From contig MU385715.1 of assembly GCA_022497155.1 (NCBI GenBank), positions 1-64,000 of the forward strand: a stretch of 64,000 nucleotides of DNA, written 5' to 3'. Every line of letters begins with the position of its first letter. Position 1 is the first letter of the stretch. Of this stretch, positions 13,250 through 26,586 are shown in pieces. This DNA is from Whalleya microplaca. Lineage: Eukaryota; Ascomycota; Sordariomycetes; Xylariales; Xylariaceae. The notes under the pieces are model-generated. The model saw only the letters and a program-made list of their open reading frames with translations, was not told the DNA's origin and ran no database searches. Position numbers and translations under genes: made by a program.

Positions 13250-14850
13250 TATGCGCTCGTAGCTGTAACGTTTCCACTATTGTTATTATTATTTAATTAG
13301 TCTTTTCTACGTTTCCGGGCCGCTATTTGTCGCCTTAATGTAGGTTTATTGTTATTAGGGTGGTTTAGATCGAATCGGTCCTTTTCCGCTGCTTGTTTTT
13401 ATAATGTTAGTTGGGCGGGAGGTCCTATTGCTTTTAGGTTATTTGTGTAGAATTTATTTAGTTTTATTATAGCGTTCTTAAAATTACGGGCTGGGTATTA
13501 CTTGTCGTTAGTGTCTTATTTAATCTACTTAACCTTATACTGGAGCTTATAATAATATAACTATAAAGTAAGTACTATTTTTACGACCTATTTTTTCTCG
13601 CGATTTAGTTTAATAATTTCCCCTACTAAATTTTATAATTTCTATTCCGGGAAAGGATTACCCGGGTATTTTTGTAGCCGATTTATATAATATAAGTTAG
13701 ATGCTTTTTATATATTAGGGACTTTTAAACGAAATGTATTATTTAGTAATTATTTCTCGATTTTAAAATACTATTATATAAAAGGAAAATCGAGCTTATC
13801 GGAAGGTTAATTGGTCCGTTATAATTATTATTTTTTAATAATAAAAACGCGGTTACTTATATCGAAATCGGGCTCCCGCTAGTGTTTATTAGTTTATTAT
13901 GTTATTTGCTCCTAAGCTTTAGCGATTATTTCGCGTATAGCTGTTATATAGTTATATATTCCTCGCATTTAGTCTTGTGCTTCCTCCCTAAAAAGTCTTT
14001 TTTTAGATGGAAGGCCTGCTATATTCCCGACCGCTATCCGCTATTACTAATCGAAGTAAAACGGTATTAAAAAGCTTATTTCTATTTTATAAAATAATAT
14101 ACCGGTCGAATTATATAGTAATACGGCTTGTATATAATTTATTGCCGGGAGTATATCCGACTAATTATTTTACTAATAATTAATAAATAGCCGCAGCCTT
14201 TAATTAATATATATATTTATAATTTCGACTTGTCTTACCGTTTTATAATATCTTAGCGTAATAAATTTTAATTTAATGCCTATTATTTATAAAAACTTAT
14301 TAGTAAATTTTGCTATAAACTAAGGTCCGCTATTACTAACGATACTTTTCGGGATACCGAAAATATAAAAAGGCTTATAGTAATATATATATGCGGTATT
14401 TCGCGCCGTAACTTCTCGAGTGTACGCTATTAATTAAGCCCGCTTTCCTAGTTAGTTAATAACGATAAAAATATTATTACGCCTTTTTTTATCTTTCGGT
14501 ATTACTTTAAAATTTATTACTATATAGTCCTATACTTTTTCCGGGATAAGTAATAGGTAAAAGAAATTAGGAGTTTTGTTACGGGATACTTTTATAAGCC
14601 GGCATTTTATATAGTTTGCGATAAATATATTTATATCTTACGATATTTCTAGCCACTAATATTACGTAGCGATAAACTTTCGTATCTTATTTTTTCCTAA
14701 GTATGTTATAAAAAGTCGGCTATATATTTCCCGTAATAGTTTAACGCGTAATCCGTCTTTATTAAATATAATTAGTTGCGTATTACGTAATATAAGGCTA
14801 TTAGTATCTTGCTATAGCCCTAAAGGGTTATTATATATTTTTACGCGGTA
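13250..14850 (-). pseudogene. Degraded integrase and chromodomain of F
   Basis: Co-linear with the integrase of E. On the minus strand the first catalytic position reads DYIVINF near 14510-14530 and the second IVSNSGP near 14316-14336, so both catalytic Asp residues are now Asn. The Glu survives in VEIINIYIN near 14200-14235. The 62-codon plus-strand open stretch at 13882-14070 is antisense and not a gene. Confidence 0.85.
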
Positions 14851-14999
14851 AATTTTAAGGTCCGGATTATCTTTATTCCTTTATAATACCTCGTTAATAA
14901 GAACTACGCCGGATCTTTTTAGCAATGGGAACTTTATATTATCTAAAACTATAATCTCGGAAAGAAGGTTTACTCTCGCGTATAATATATTAACTTGCA

Positions 15000-16430
15000 A
15001 TTTTTAAATCTCGGTTAGAACTATTAATCGGAACAAAGTCTTATGTTTTTAATCTAACATTTTCTCCTTTTAGGTACGTATTAATTTTAGCTTACGCGAA
15101 ATGGCGTCCGCTATTACGTTATCCTTCCCTAGCCGGTAAGTAATTGTAAAGTTATATTCCGCTAATATTTCCGACCAGCCTATTTACCGTAAATTAAGGT
15201 ATTATTTTATTTCGAAATATTTTAGCATATAATAATTAGTAATAATAAGGAAGGAAGTAGTTTATACGCTAATAAATTCCGCCCTTTAAACTTATAAAGC
15301 TCGGACTACCGTAAGTATTTCCTTATTATATATGCTATAATTTAATTCGGCACTATATATTGTCTCTAAATAAAATATATAGGGGTATTATTTACTGTTA
15401 TTTTTACGCTATAATAGAACTTCTGCTAATACCCTGTTAGACGTGTCGGTTTTAACCTTTATATCCCTGTTATAGCTAAAATACACTAGCAAGGGGGCGT
15501 TAATTAAGTCGTCCTTTAGTTTCTGAAATGCAATCTTATAATATTTGTCCTAATTCCATTATACCCCAGTCTTTATTAGCTGGAATAATAGCTTAGCTAT
15601 CCTACTATATTAAGGTATAAATTTTCGGTAAAAGTTATAAAAGCCTAAAAATAACTATACTTTTTGTATACGTTCGGGTACGGCCTAGTTTTAAACTATT
15701 TATACCTTAGCAGGATTAACGCGTATACCGTTTATGCTTATAATATACCCCAGGAATTTCGTTTAAGTAACGTAAAATTTACATTTTTTAAGGTCTACTT
15801 ATAGGCCTATATCCTTTAGTTATTAAAGAACTTTTTATATATAAATATAGTATTCCTTAATAAATTCTAAGAAAATTAGGATATTATTTATATATATATT
15901 ATAAAAGTCGTTAAAAAAATCAAATAGCGCATTATTAATATACCGTTAAAAAATAAAAGGTTTATTTATAAGCCTAAAAAATAGAACTTTATATTTATAT
16001 ATCCCGTATCGGGTTCGGAATATCGTAAGGTTTTTATTTTTTAATTATATATAGATGCGGTAAAAGGCTTATCGGATGTCGATTTTAATAAAAATCTTAG
16101 CTTTAAAAATTTTTGCTAAAATTTTCTCGATAAATAACAAAGGGTATTTGTTTTTTTTCGTAAGTACGTTTAGCTTTTAATAATTTACGTAAAACCGCAA
16201 TTTTCTATTAGCTTTAGGGGCGAATAAAATAGGGGCCGCCTAAAAAATTAAACTGGGAATAATAAATCTTTTGCGGAAATTTTTATTAAAGTATTTATAT
16301 ACCGCCTCCAGTTTATTTAATAATATTTTATATAAAAGGCTATATTTTAAATCTGTAGCTAACTTTCTCTTTTCCTATTTTATTTTATAGTTAGAGGCGT
16401 AGTTAGGTAGTAGAATATTTAAATCAACTT
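15000..16430 (-). pseudogene. Degraded reverse transcriptase and RNase H of F
   Basis: The RT catalytic box on the minus strand reads Y-I-N-N-I-L-I-F around 15870-15895, with both Asp changed to Asn. The surrounding sequence aligns with 4800-6230 of E, including the GFYNFYRKF-type connection motif near 15615-15645. Confidence 0.85.
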
Positions 16431-17129
16431 TACTAAAAGTACGAAATAAATTCCGGTACTTCTTTAAGACAGCTTCTTATGCCTTTTTTTTTAAGTCCTC
16501 CGCTTCCCTTTCGGGAAAGGCCTTATTTTCCTTATTTTATATCACTTAATCGATTTTATATAATATAATCATATAAGCATAGGTCTTTTATACTACCTTA
16601 AAGAAAGGCTCCGCATTAATAACTGCCATATTTATTAGTCGCTACTTATATTAACTAATCGCGTCCTTTCGTAATTTATAAGCGCTTTTTACGTTATATT
16701 CCCATTCGCTTTTTTTATTAGCGCGCTCCCTTTATAAAATAAGAGATTTATTAGAAGGTTGCGGGTTTAAATATAAGTTTTAATTTATAAATTTCTGCCA
16801 TTCGGGCTTGCCGGGACGTTTTTAAGGATATCGCTAAATAATTTCTTTCGGTCGCTAACTAATAAATTACGTTATCGGCTTTAGCTATCTCGGGCGGCGG
16901 CGCAGCTTTTCTAGCTCCCAAACCTGTCGACGCATAGCTTTTATTATTTCCTTAACAGGTATAAGCTTATATTACGTTTTAAATTTAGAAGCTCGACTGT
17001 TAATATAACGTTTTTTATTTTTATTTAATATCTTATCGTAGTAGTTAGTATTTAATTAAAAAAAATCATTTTTAAGGAGGTTTTTTATATCCTTTATATC
17101 AAAGTTATAGAAACCCGGAGGATTATCGC

Positions 17130-19330
17130 GCGATATATTTTTAGGGTATATTAGTTATTAGTGCCGACAATTTATTAGTATATCTTTATTAGCTAACCAG
17201 CCTTTTTTAAGAATTAAGTCGTACTTTATATTTATTACGAGGAAAACCTTATCGCAAAAAGTGCAACTATTTATTTGCAGGTTTAGCCGTAAAGCCTCGT
17301 TAATTATTTGGATATTTTTTCTATTATATCTTTTAATATATTTTAAAATAAACCTTATAATAACTTCCGGGCATAAGTATTACTTAATTTTCTTTGCGAA
17401 AAATCTATTTATTATAATATAAACATTTATTTTAGTATTACTAAATGCATTTTTTATTTTTAATAAAAGGCTATATATTAATAAAATATACTTTAATAAA
17501 AGGGATATGCTATTTAAATAAGCGCTTAAGAAATCCCGGGGGACTTTTGCTATCGGATTAGCTAAATTAATTTATAATATTTTAGCCTTAGGAATAAAGT
17601 CTAATTGTTTTAAGGTTTCGCGTTTCCCGGCTTTTCCTTAATCCGATCCTTTATTAGAACCTCTACTTTTAAGCGGGTAAATTTCGTAAGGAAAGCGTTA
17701 ACGCGGGCGGCTTTATTTGCCGGGAATTAGTTAAAACGCTAATTTAGGTATAAAAGGTATAAATAATTAGTTTTATTATATCCTTTATTATAATAATTAA
17801 AGTAGCGTCCTTTAAGCTTTACTAATTTAGCACTGTTACGGGAAAGGGGATAGATATAAACGCCGGAAGGTGCGATTACTATATTATTAAATTTATTTAA
17901 GTTAGGAATTGGTTACGGCGTATTTTCTCTAAAGACTCGCTTATTATTTATACGGGGTAGTCCCGAAAACTAGGGTTTACCCGTAAGTTTAGCCGCAGTT
18001 TTAGCAGCTCGGGCCGCGTTACGCGTCTCGTTAGCTATTTAAAAAGTAAATATAATTTTAACGTAATAAATAACGTAATAGTTAAAATTATAAAACGGAT
18101 TAAAGTATTAGGCAGCCGTTTCGGTTTATAAATAATAAATAAGTCGGCTATAGAACTTTTTCTTTTATTTGTTACGGTATAGTTGCCGCTTTTCTGCTAA
18201 TGTAATAAACTTGTTTCTAAATTTCTGGAAATTTTCTAACATTCCTATTTAAAGTTCGATAAATTTAGCCCGTACGCGACAAATATTATTGGGATTATGC
18301 TATTTCTTTTAAAGATATTTTATTAATACCGCGGAGGTTATTAGATAGTGTAGGCTAGTAAAGCGGAGGTATAGCTTTAACTATATTGACATGTAACCTT
18401 AAATATATAATTCGATAGCCGCTATACGTACGTAATTAGTCGGGAAATAATCTACGTTAATAGACAGCTGATTTTCTTGTTTGCGGTACTACATTTCGAA
18501 AGTAATAGTGTTACAGTTAGCTTCGCTATAATAAGTAGGGATATCGACTTTTATTGTCTTTTTATTTATACCGGATTCCGATATATTCTATCGAAAGCTC
18601 TAGGTTAATAAATCGGTAACGGCTTAATTAGTCTCGTTTAGCTATACGTTAAGATTGTTAATTTAAGTGTTACGTCGCTCGATTTCCTTTTATAAGTTTT
18701 TAATTACCTTATTTTAAGCTTTTCCTATCTAGAGTTTTAGTCGGACTAAAGCATCTATATTTAGTAAGTAATTTTTCGCTATAAAACTTATAATCTAGGT
18801 TTATTAAAAAAACGTTATAAATATAATAATACGGAACCGAATTTTATAAAAAAAGGCGTTAAAGTTAATCGAGCACATTTTAAAAAACGCCGACTTAATA
18901 AAGGTTTTGTTTGCTATAAAAAAAACTTTTTTGCCCGATTTAATAAAAGCCTTAAACGGGAAAGTAGGTTTTTTTTATTTTTTATATATACGTTAGCCGT
19001 GTATATTTTAATATACGCTTTAAGGTTGTTTAATAAAATATTAATAACTAGCTGGTATACTTTTTCCTTAAATTCTTTATTTTTAACTATTTGCTTAAAA
19101 TTTTAATAGGTCGGAAGGGTATCGTTATTCTCTTTTTTTTCGCGTAATGTTTAAGTTATTTGGTCGAAATCTTTTAGAATGTATTGGCGCCCTTTAATAG
19201 CCTGGTATTTAAGGGCTGTTTCGGGTCCCTTAAAACGGTCGGTCGGCATTACTTTCCATATCTTTTAGGTATTGTAAATAATAATATTACGTACGTAAGC
19301 GTATTCCTAATTAGTGGGTAACATCCTCGG
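17130..19330 (-). pseudogene. Degraded gag and protease of F
   Basis: The minus strand around 17762-17803 reads R-Y-F-N-Y-Y-N-K-G-Y-N-K-T-N-Y, a CX2CX4HX4C zinc knuckle in which the Cys and His codons have become Tyr. Upstream (towards 19330) is the capsid-like part and downstream (towards 17130) the protease-like part, by alignment to E and G. No usable frame remains. Confidence 0.75.
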
Positions 19331-19490
19331 GTTAATTATATTAGTTATTAATAGTATATATAAGGTTATATAACCGAGATTACTAATGTTAAAACGCGTT
19401 CTTATAATAGTGCCTATCAATTAATTAAATCAAATCGGTGTTAGGGAATTTAAACTTTCCTAAATTAAGTAATAAATGCGATCTATCTGT

Positions 19491-19718
19491 ATTTACGTCT
19501 AAATTATTATAGCTAAAAGCAGGGCTCTAGTATAGGTACCAATTATATATTTATAGATAAATGGGAAGGAAAGCTATTTCGGACTATAGGAATTACTTAG
19601 AAAACTTAAGCCGGGTGCCCCGCCGGGCGGTGACCATTCTGCCGTACCGTTACCGATTGACATACGGGAGTACGTAGCAACAGGTGGTCTGTGCGCCTGG
19701 TACATACCTTCCGTAACT
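19491..19718 (-). repeat. 5' LTR of F
   Basis: 228 bp, the least mutated LTR of a full family 2 element here, retaining many CA and TG dinucleotides. The perfect TSD ACTTT follows at 19719-19723, after which element A resumes. Confidence 0.95.
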
Positions 19719-20816
19719 ACTTTTTTAATAAATACAAGTTTTACTTTATTATTTTATATACTGTTCTTTATTTTTATTAATAATTACTTGAAATTAGTAT
19801 AAAAAAATATAAAGGTTTAATTAATAGACTAATAATATTTATATAATTTGCCTCCCGCTTTAATAATTTTATTACGGTTTTTATAAGTGTTCGATAAGTA
19901 TTAAAAAAAAAATATTAGGTTATATATTTTATTAGGTTTTTCTGTAATATAATATAACTTTATTACGTATTATATATTGTTTTCGAGCCGCTTATAAATA
20001 TTATATTATTTATTTTAATCATTTTTTATAAATTCCGTATTTTTTTAAAGCTTATACTTTATTAATATTTTTTATATAAAGTAATAGTTACGTTTACTCC
20101 CGAACTTTTTAAGCTATAATAATAGCTTACGCTTAAATATTAAAGCCGCAGTAATTATTAAGGCGGGTATTAAAAATGCTTAAGGGTTTTTTAGCTAAAG
20201 GTTTTTTAATTAAAGATTTATATCTATTTAGGCTGGCTATTTTTAGGGTTTTTAAAGATTTTAAGGGTTTTATACGGGAGTACCTTTTATTATATTTACG
20301 TTTTATATAATTAATAAGTCGAGGTTTTTTTTATAGCTAGATTTTTAAAACTATCTAATGTTATAATAATTTATCCTATTGTTTTTTTAATTTTTATTTA
20401 TAAGCTGTTTATTTTAGTTGTTATTTTTCCGAATTATTTTTTAATACCGCTTTTAATATTACGTATATTTATTCAAGGCGGGTGTAAATTTAGTGGACTT
20501 AAGTATTTAATATTTTTGTATATCTCGCTAACGGTATTTCCGGATTATTAGGGGGCTATTTTAAAGCTTCTTCTAATATTTTAATTTATTTTAACGTAGT
20601 TCGGAGGTTAGTAAATTAGAAAATATATAAAAAGCTATTATATTAAAATGCAATTTTGTAATATTAAATAAGTATTTATTTTTTAACTAAAGAAGAAAAG
20701 AAAATTAAAAAAGTATATTAGTATAGCTCGAGAGTATTTATATTAGCTCTCGAGAGCTGTGCTATTATATCGGCTTATGATCGCCGATATTCCCTACTAT
20801 GGCACAGCCTATTATA
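19719..20816 (-). mobile_element. Family 1 Gypsy element A, segment 3 (gag 5' part and 5' LTR)
   Basis: Element A resumes after F and runs co-linear with about 35.36-36.46 kb of B. It contains degraded gag sequence on the minus strand and ends with the 191-bp 5' LTR. Confidence 0.9.
20626..20816 (-). repeat. 5' LTR of A
   Basis: 191 bp, plus-strand edges TATAAAAAGC and CCTATTATA, matching both LTRs of B. It contains the palindrome AGCTCTCGAGAGCT and a TATCGGC/GCCGATA inverted repeat. Confidence 0.92.
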
Positions 20817-22045
20817 ATAAAAAAGTTATAATAAATATAAGTATTAAGTTTTTATTCTAAGTTTTAAAAAATTAATAAATAAATTTTATAAATATTATAT
20901 TTAAAGTTATAAAAATCTTAACTAACGATATTATATAAACGTAAATTATATAAATAATAATATTATTATTAATTATTTAATATTAAATATATATTTAATT
21001 AAATTTATTAATAATAAAAACGTTATTATTACGTTTTTTATATAAAATATTAAAAAAACATACCTTTAATAAAAATACTTACGTTAAAAATATAAAAATA
21101 TTTTTAAATTTATATTAAAATAAACGCGATATAAATAATGTTAAATATATCCGGATTAATAAACGGAATAACTATTACGGGATAAAATATAATAATTATA
21201 AAAAAAGTTAAATAAAGTTAATTATATCGGTATATTTAATAATATTATTAACGCTATAACTTTATATAAAAATAATAATTATAGCTTATAAAATCCGTAA
21301 TTATTTAATGACACGTTATAATAGCGGGGTTATTTAATAGCGGGGTCACTTAATGACCTCACTTATAAATAAAATAAATAAATTAAATAAGGCACGCACT
21401 TATATTAAAAGTTATAGCTTTCGGCTATAGTTATAATGGTTTTTTTATCATTATTTTTTATTTATACACATTATTCTCACACACTTTTAATTTTTTATAT
21501 TATTTAAGCTATTTATATAGCTATTAAATAATTTTAAAAAGTTTAATAATTTTATATATATTATATAATAATATATAAAATATCTTTATAATATAAAAGG
21601 TATATTATTTCGTTTATTATTTATAAATAATATATATAACTAATATAAACGTTATTAATATAGTTTTTTATTAGCTTTATAATTATAATATTATTTATAA
21701 TAAAGTAAAATATTAATTAAAAGGTAAAATTTAAATAATATTAAAATTATAAAATAAATATTTAAATATATTTAAAGTTTCGGATAAATATTATTATAAT
21801 AAAATATATATATTATTTAATTTTTTATATTTTTATAAATTAAAACCTTTTTTAAAAAAGTTATATTTATAAATATTTAAAATATTATAATATAAAAAGG
21901 CGTGTTTTTTTACTTTTTTAACTAGTATTTTAATAATATATTTTAATGTTTATAATAAAATATTAATAACGTAAATTAGTTATTTTATTTAATAAAGTTA
22001 TTTATAATATATAAAAATAATAAATAAGTTAAAAAAATAATATAT
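20817..22045. other. Unassigned AT-rich RIP-mutated DNA
   Basis: About 1.2 kb without recognisable coding motifs or LTRs. The one distinctive part is around 21300-21365, with a 16-bp direct repeat and a GTCACTTAATGAC near-palindrome, resembling an end of a DNA transposon. No matching inverted end was found nearby. Confidence 0.6.
21321..21352. repeat. Two tandem 16-bp GCGGGGT-containing units
   Basis: ATAGCGGGGTTATTTA is followed directly by ATAGCGGGGTCACTTA. The two differ at a CA/TA-type position, so the second is the less RIP-mutated. Short G-rich subterminal repeats like this occur near ends of fungal Tc1/pogo-type elements, but no partner end or transposase was identified. Confidence 0.6.
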
Positions 22046-22278
22046 ACTCACGCCTAAACTACTATAGTTAAAGGCAGGGCTTTAATATAAGTATTAATTG
22101 TATATTTACAAATAGATAGGGAGGAAAGCTATTTCGGACTATAAGAATTGCTTAAAAAACTTAAGCCGGGTGTCCCGTCGGGCGGTGACCATTCTGCCGT
22201 GCCGTTGCCGATTAACATACGGGATATACGTGGCAACAGGTGGTCCGTGCGCCACACAGGTACGTACTTCCCGTAACT
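22046..22278 (-). mobile_element. Solo LTR H of family 2
   Basis: A 233-bp LTR in the same orientation as F, without any internal region. Flanks are TATAT (22041-22045) and TACAT (22279-22283): one TSD with a CA-to-TA change. It is among the less mutated family 2 LTRs and derives from LTR-LTR recombination of a former full element. Confidence 0.9.
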
Positions 22279-22306
22279 TACATTATTAAATATTTACTAT
22301 AGTTAT

Positions 22307-22507
22307 TATTAAATAAGCTTTATATTATAATATAAATATCGTATAAATAATTAAAGATTATAATAAAATTATATTATTATATATATTTTATAAATAAACG
22401 TAAGTAAAGAAATTCCTTGTGTAAAAAAAATATAAAAATCTTTTCACGCTAAAGTAACTTAATTAGCTACCCTTAATCGCACGGCTAAACTAAGCGTTAT
22501 TTTAATA
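22307..22507 (+). mobile_element. Repeat D1, uninterrupted copy
   Basis: 201 bp from TATTAAATAAGC to TTATTTTAATA. It is the reference for D2 (split by E) and D3 (split by B). Size and ends (T[G/A]...[C/T]A) fit a solo LTR. The right 90 bp, including GCTACCCTTAATCGCACGG, are the best preserved. A clear TSD was not found for this copy. Confidence 0.8.
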
Positions 22508-25500
22508 CTAGCAGTCTTTTATTTTATAGCTATATAATACTTTTATATTATAATAAGCAGGTTAAATTACCCGTATATACCGTTATTTTTTTTTATATAT
22601 AATAAGTTACGTTATTTATATAATATATAAATAAAGTTATATTATTTATACTTTTTTTATTATATAATAATAAAATTTTATTTTATATATATAAAAATTA
22701 TATAATAAAAAAATATAATTATAAATAAAAAGAAAAAAAATAATTATTATTAATAAAAAAAATAATTATTATATATAATAAATATATTAGCATATATATA
22801 TAACTTTTTTTATATATATTTTTATAAAAATTTCCTTTTTTTAACTATATACTTATATTTATATATATATATAATAAAGTTTAATAAAAGTTTTATAATA
22901 TTAAGTAATAATATAAAGCGTTAAGTTTTTTTATTTATAAAAAATAAATATTTTCATACTTTTATATAGTTATTTTATATAAATATATATATATATATTT
23001 AATTATTTATTTTATTATATAAATATTAATGATTTTTTTTTAAAAAATGTTATATTACTGCTTTATTTTTATACGATATTAAAATATAGCTTCCGCCCGA
23101 AAAAAATCCCTATATTTTTATAGTGAAAATTTTCTAGCGGGAGTTATATTTCCGCGCCGTTTTTATTTAATATTACGGGAAAATAGTTATTATTTACGCA
23201 GTATAATATACGCGCGATAACATATATAAGTTCCGGGAGTATTATTATTTTACCTCCGCTTAAAATAATACTTACGCTAAATATATTTAACATTTATATA
23301 GTATATAATATAATTATTATAATTAAATAATATTAAATTAAGGTATTATTTAAGTATTAAAAAATTTAAGGTTTAATTTAAAGTTTATAATTTTTATATA
23401 TTTAAAATTTGTTTTTTATATTTATTAGTAGTTTTTTATATAATAAATAAATTAAAAGTTTTTTTATTATATATTTTAAATTGAAAATTTAAATTTTAAA
23501 AATAATATATTTTATTTATATAAATATTATTTTTTGTTATTTTTTTAACCGATTAATATATATTTTAATTTTAATTTTTAATTTATTTATTAAAATTAAT
23601 TATTTTAAAATTAAATTCGGTATTTTTTTTCATAAAAGCATTAGCTAAATTATTTTTATTATTAATTTATTATATTTTTAAAATTTCTTTTTTTATATAA
23701 TTCTTTTTAAAAATATAATATTAATTATTAGTTTTTTTTATTTATTATATTTAATTTTATTAAATATTTATATAATAATTTTAAGTTTAAATAAATAATA
23801 ATTAAAACTTTTAAAATTTTTAAATAGTTTATAACCCGATTAAGTATTATATTAAAAGTTATATTATTATTAAATCTTATTATTATTTTATATAATTTAT
23901 TAATAAATATATTTTATATAATTTTTTTATATTTAATAAAGTTTTAATAAATTATATTTTTATAAATTTTAAATTTTTATTTCGTACGGTTTATTTTTAT
24001 GGCTAATATAATAATAAAATTAAGTTAAAAACTTAAGTCTTTATTATTAGTAAATAATTTATCGGTAAAAATATATTTTTTTATATAATATAAATTAAAT
24101 AATATATAAGTTAGTTTTTTTTAAATATTTTATTTATTATTAAAGTTATATATTTAAATTTTCTATTTTTTATTATTTAAGTTTTTAATTTAAGCTATAA
24201 TAAATAAATTATATAAAACTTTTAATTAATAAATTAATGTAATATATATATTTTTTATACATTATATTATATATTATTATTATATATTTTCTACTTAAAT
24301 ATCTAATATATAAAATTAATTAGTCTGTTTTTTTAAGTATATAATACGTTATCGCTTTTTAATTAAATTTTGCCGTTATTAAAATTAATTAGCGTTTTTT
24401 TAGTTAAAACTATCTTTAGTTTTATATAAAATTTCTTTTTTTATAATTTCTTTTTTTTGAAAAAAAATTATACGGTAATAAATAAAAATATATTGTTTAT
24501 TTATAGTTTTATAATTTTAAAAATCTTTAATTTATTTATTATATATAGTAAATATAAATTATATATTAATATTATTATATTTAATGCCTTAATATAATAT
24601 AAATAATATATTTTAAACTAATATAATTTAGACTTTATTAATTTATATAATAATTTATTAATTAAAAATATTATATTTAAAAGGTATTTATTATATAATT
24701 TAATAAATAATTATATAATAATAATTTTTATTAATTTATTTATAATTTATATATAAATTTAAGTAATATTTCGGAATTCCTTTATTACGCTATAATATAA
24801 TATAAGTATTAACTTTATTACTAATATTATATATTAGCTTATTTTTTTAAATTATTAAGGCCTAGGTAAAAATAAAATTTTTCACGTTATTTCTATATTT
24901 TTATATAATAAGTCGCGACTTTGTAATTAATTTAATTAATTTATTTTTAATTTGTTATATTATTTATATTATATATATTTAAAAACTTTAATATTTTTCG
25001 GCGTTATATTATACGAAATAAAATATTTCTTAAATTACTAATATATTAATTTCTATAATATTTAATTTTTTAAACGGGGCTTTAAAAATAATAATAATAT
25101 TATTATATTATAATTTAATTACTAACTAATAATCGTTTTTATTATTATAAATTAATGTATAGTATTAATAAATTATTATATGTTATTAATAAAAAGCTAT
25201 TATATAGTATTTTTTCTTAGGTTTTTATATCGTTTTAATTATATCTATTTTAGCTGTATTAGTACTATTAAATAAGCATTTTTTAAATTTTTTAATAATA
25301 TAATCTTTTTTATATAGTAATAAGGCTTAACGTATATCGCGCGGAATTTAATTAAGCTATTTATCATATTTATTATAACGGTATAATTTTTAATTTTTTA
25401 ATCTTATATAGCCTTTTTTAGCTTTAGTTTTTTTTAAAATTAAAATTTTATTTTTAAATAGTAAAAATAATATTTCGTATATATTTAATTTATTTCGTAT

Positions 25501-26520
25501 ATTAATCGCTCGATTGATTTTAATTTTTATATAAATACTTTTTAATATTTTTATTACTTTTTATACCGTTTTTACTCGCTATATAATATCTGGTAATAAT
25601 AATAAGTTTTAATTAATTTTTAAGTATATTTTAAAAACTAAAAATATAAATATAATATTATTTAATTTAATTATATCGTTTAAAGTTTTAACTATTATTT
25701 ATAAAATAGTTTTATTATTTATATAATATTTAATTTCTACCTTTAATATATTATACGTTTATTTTAATAATATGTATAAATATTTAATTTTCCCTATTGC
25801 CTAATATATTTTAACTAGCATTTTTTTACATAAAATACCTATAATTTTCGCGTTATTCCGAAATTTTTTAAATACGAAATTCGTATTAAAATTATATACG
25901 ATATAATTGAATAATTTAATATAAATATATATTTAATACTTATATAATATATTTTAAATATTTTATATAAATAAAAACTTAAGGAATACAATTACTTAAA
26001 AGCTTATATTTATATTAATAATATATAAAACGTTCCGATTATTTAATTATATAACGTTTATAATAATTTTATAATTAAAGTGACTTTTATTTTTTAGCGA
26101 GAATTTAAATTTTTTAAAGGTAAGGTTATATAATTAGTATTAGTAATAAAATTTCCGGATTTTTTTAGTATAAGCTTTTTAATATCGCTATAACTTATAT
26201 TTTTAAAGAGCTTATATAATCGTTCCGTATAAAAATATCTAAAACGGCGGTATAATTTTTTAAATTTTACTTTTATAAAAATATTCCAGCTTCCGTATAG
26301 CTAACGTTAAAAAACGGATATCCCTACTTCCGTATTATAAGAATTATTTTACCGTTTAACCGTTTAATAATATTAAAAACATTATTAAAATACGCTTTTC
26401 AATTATCGGCGTTTTAAAGCAAAAATAAAAATAATATCGACATTTTTAAAATATAATATATAATTTATCCCAAAAAGTTCTTTATTTATATTATATTAAT
26501 TAAAAAAATAATTTTATATA

Positions 26521-26586
26521 AACTAAATTTAATATATATAAATTAAATTTAATATATATAAACTAAATTTAATATATATAAACTTT
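26521..26586. repeat. 20-bp tandem repeat, about 3.3 copies
   Basis: The unit AACTAAATTTAATATATATA is repeated at exact 20-bp spacing from 26521; the second unit has AATT for AACT, a single C-to-T change. Confidence 0.85.

Larger units (their letters stand above)
12812..19718 (-). mobile_element. Family 2 Ty3/Gypsy chromovirus F, complete, RIP-inactivated
   Basis: A 6907-bp element in minus orientation with 228-bp LTRs and a perfect TSD ACTTT (12807-12811 and 19719-19723). It is co-linear with E over its whole length (F position is about 21231 minus E position). The purine tract before the 3' LTR appears on the plus strand as the C-run at 13041-13046. It is inserted into element A. Parts of its interior keep more C and G than E or G, suggesting lighter RIP. 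Confidence 0.95.
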
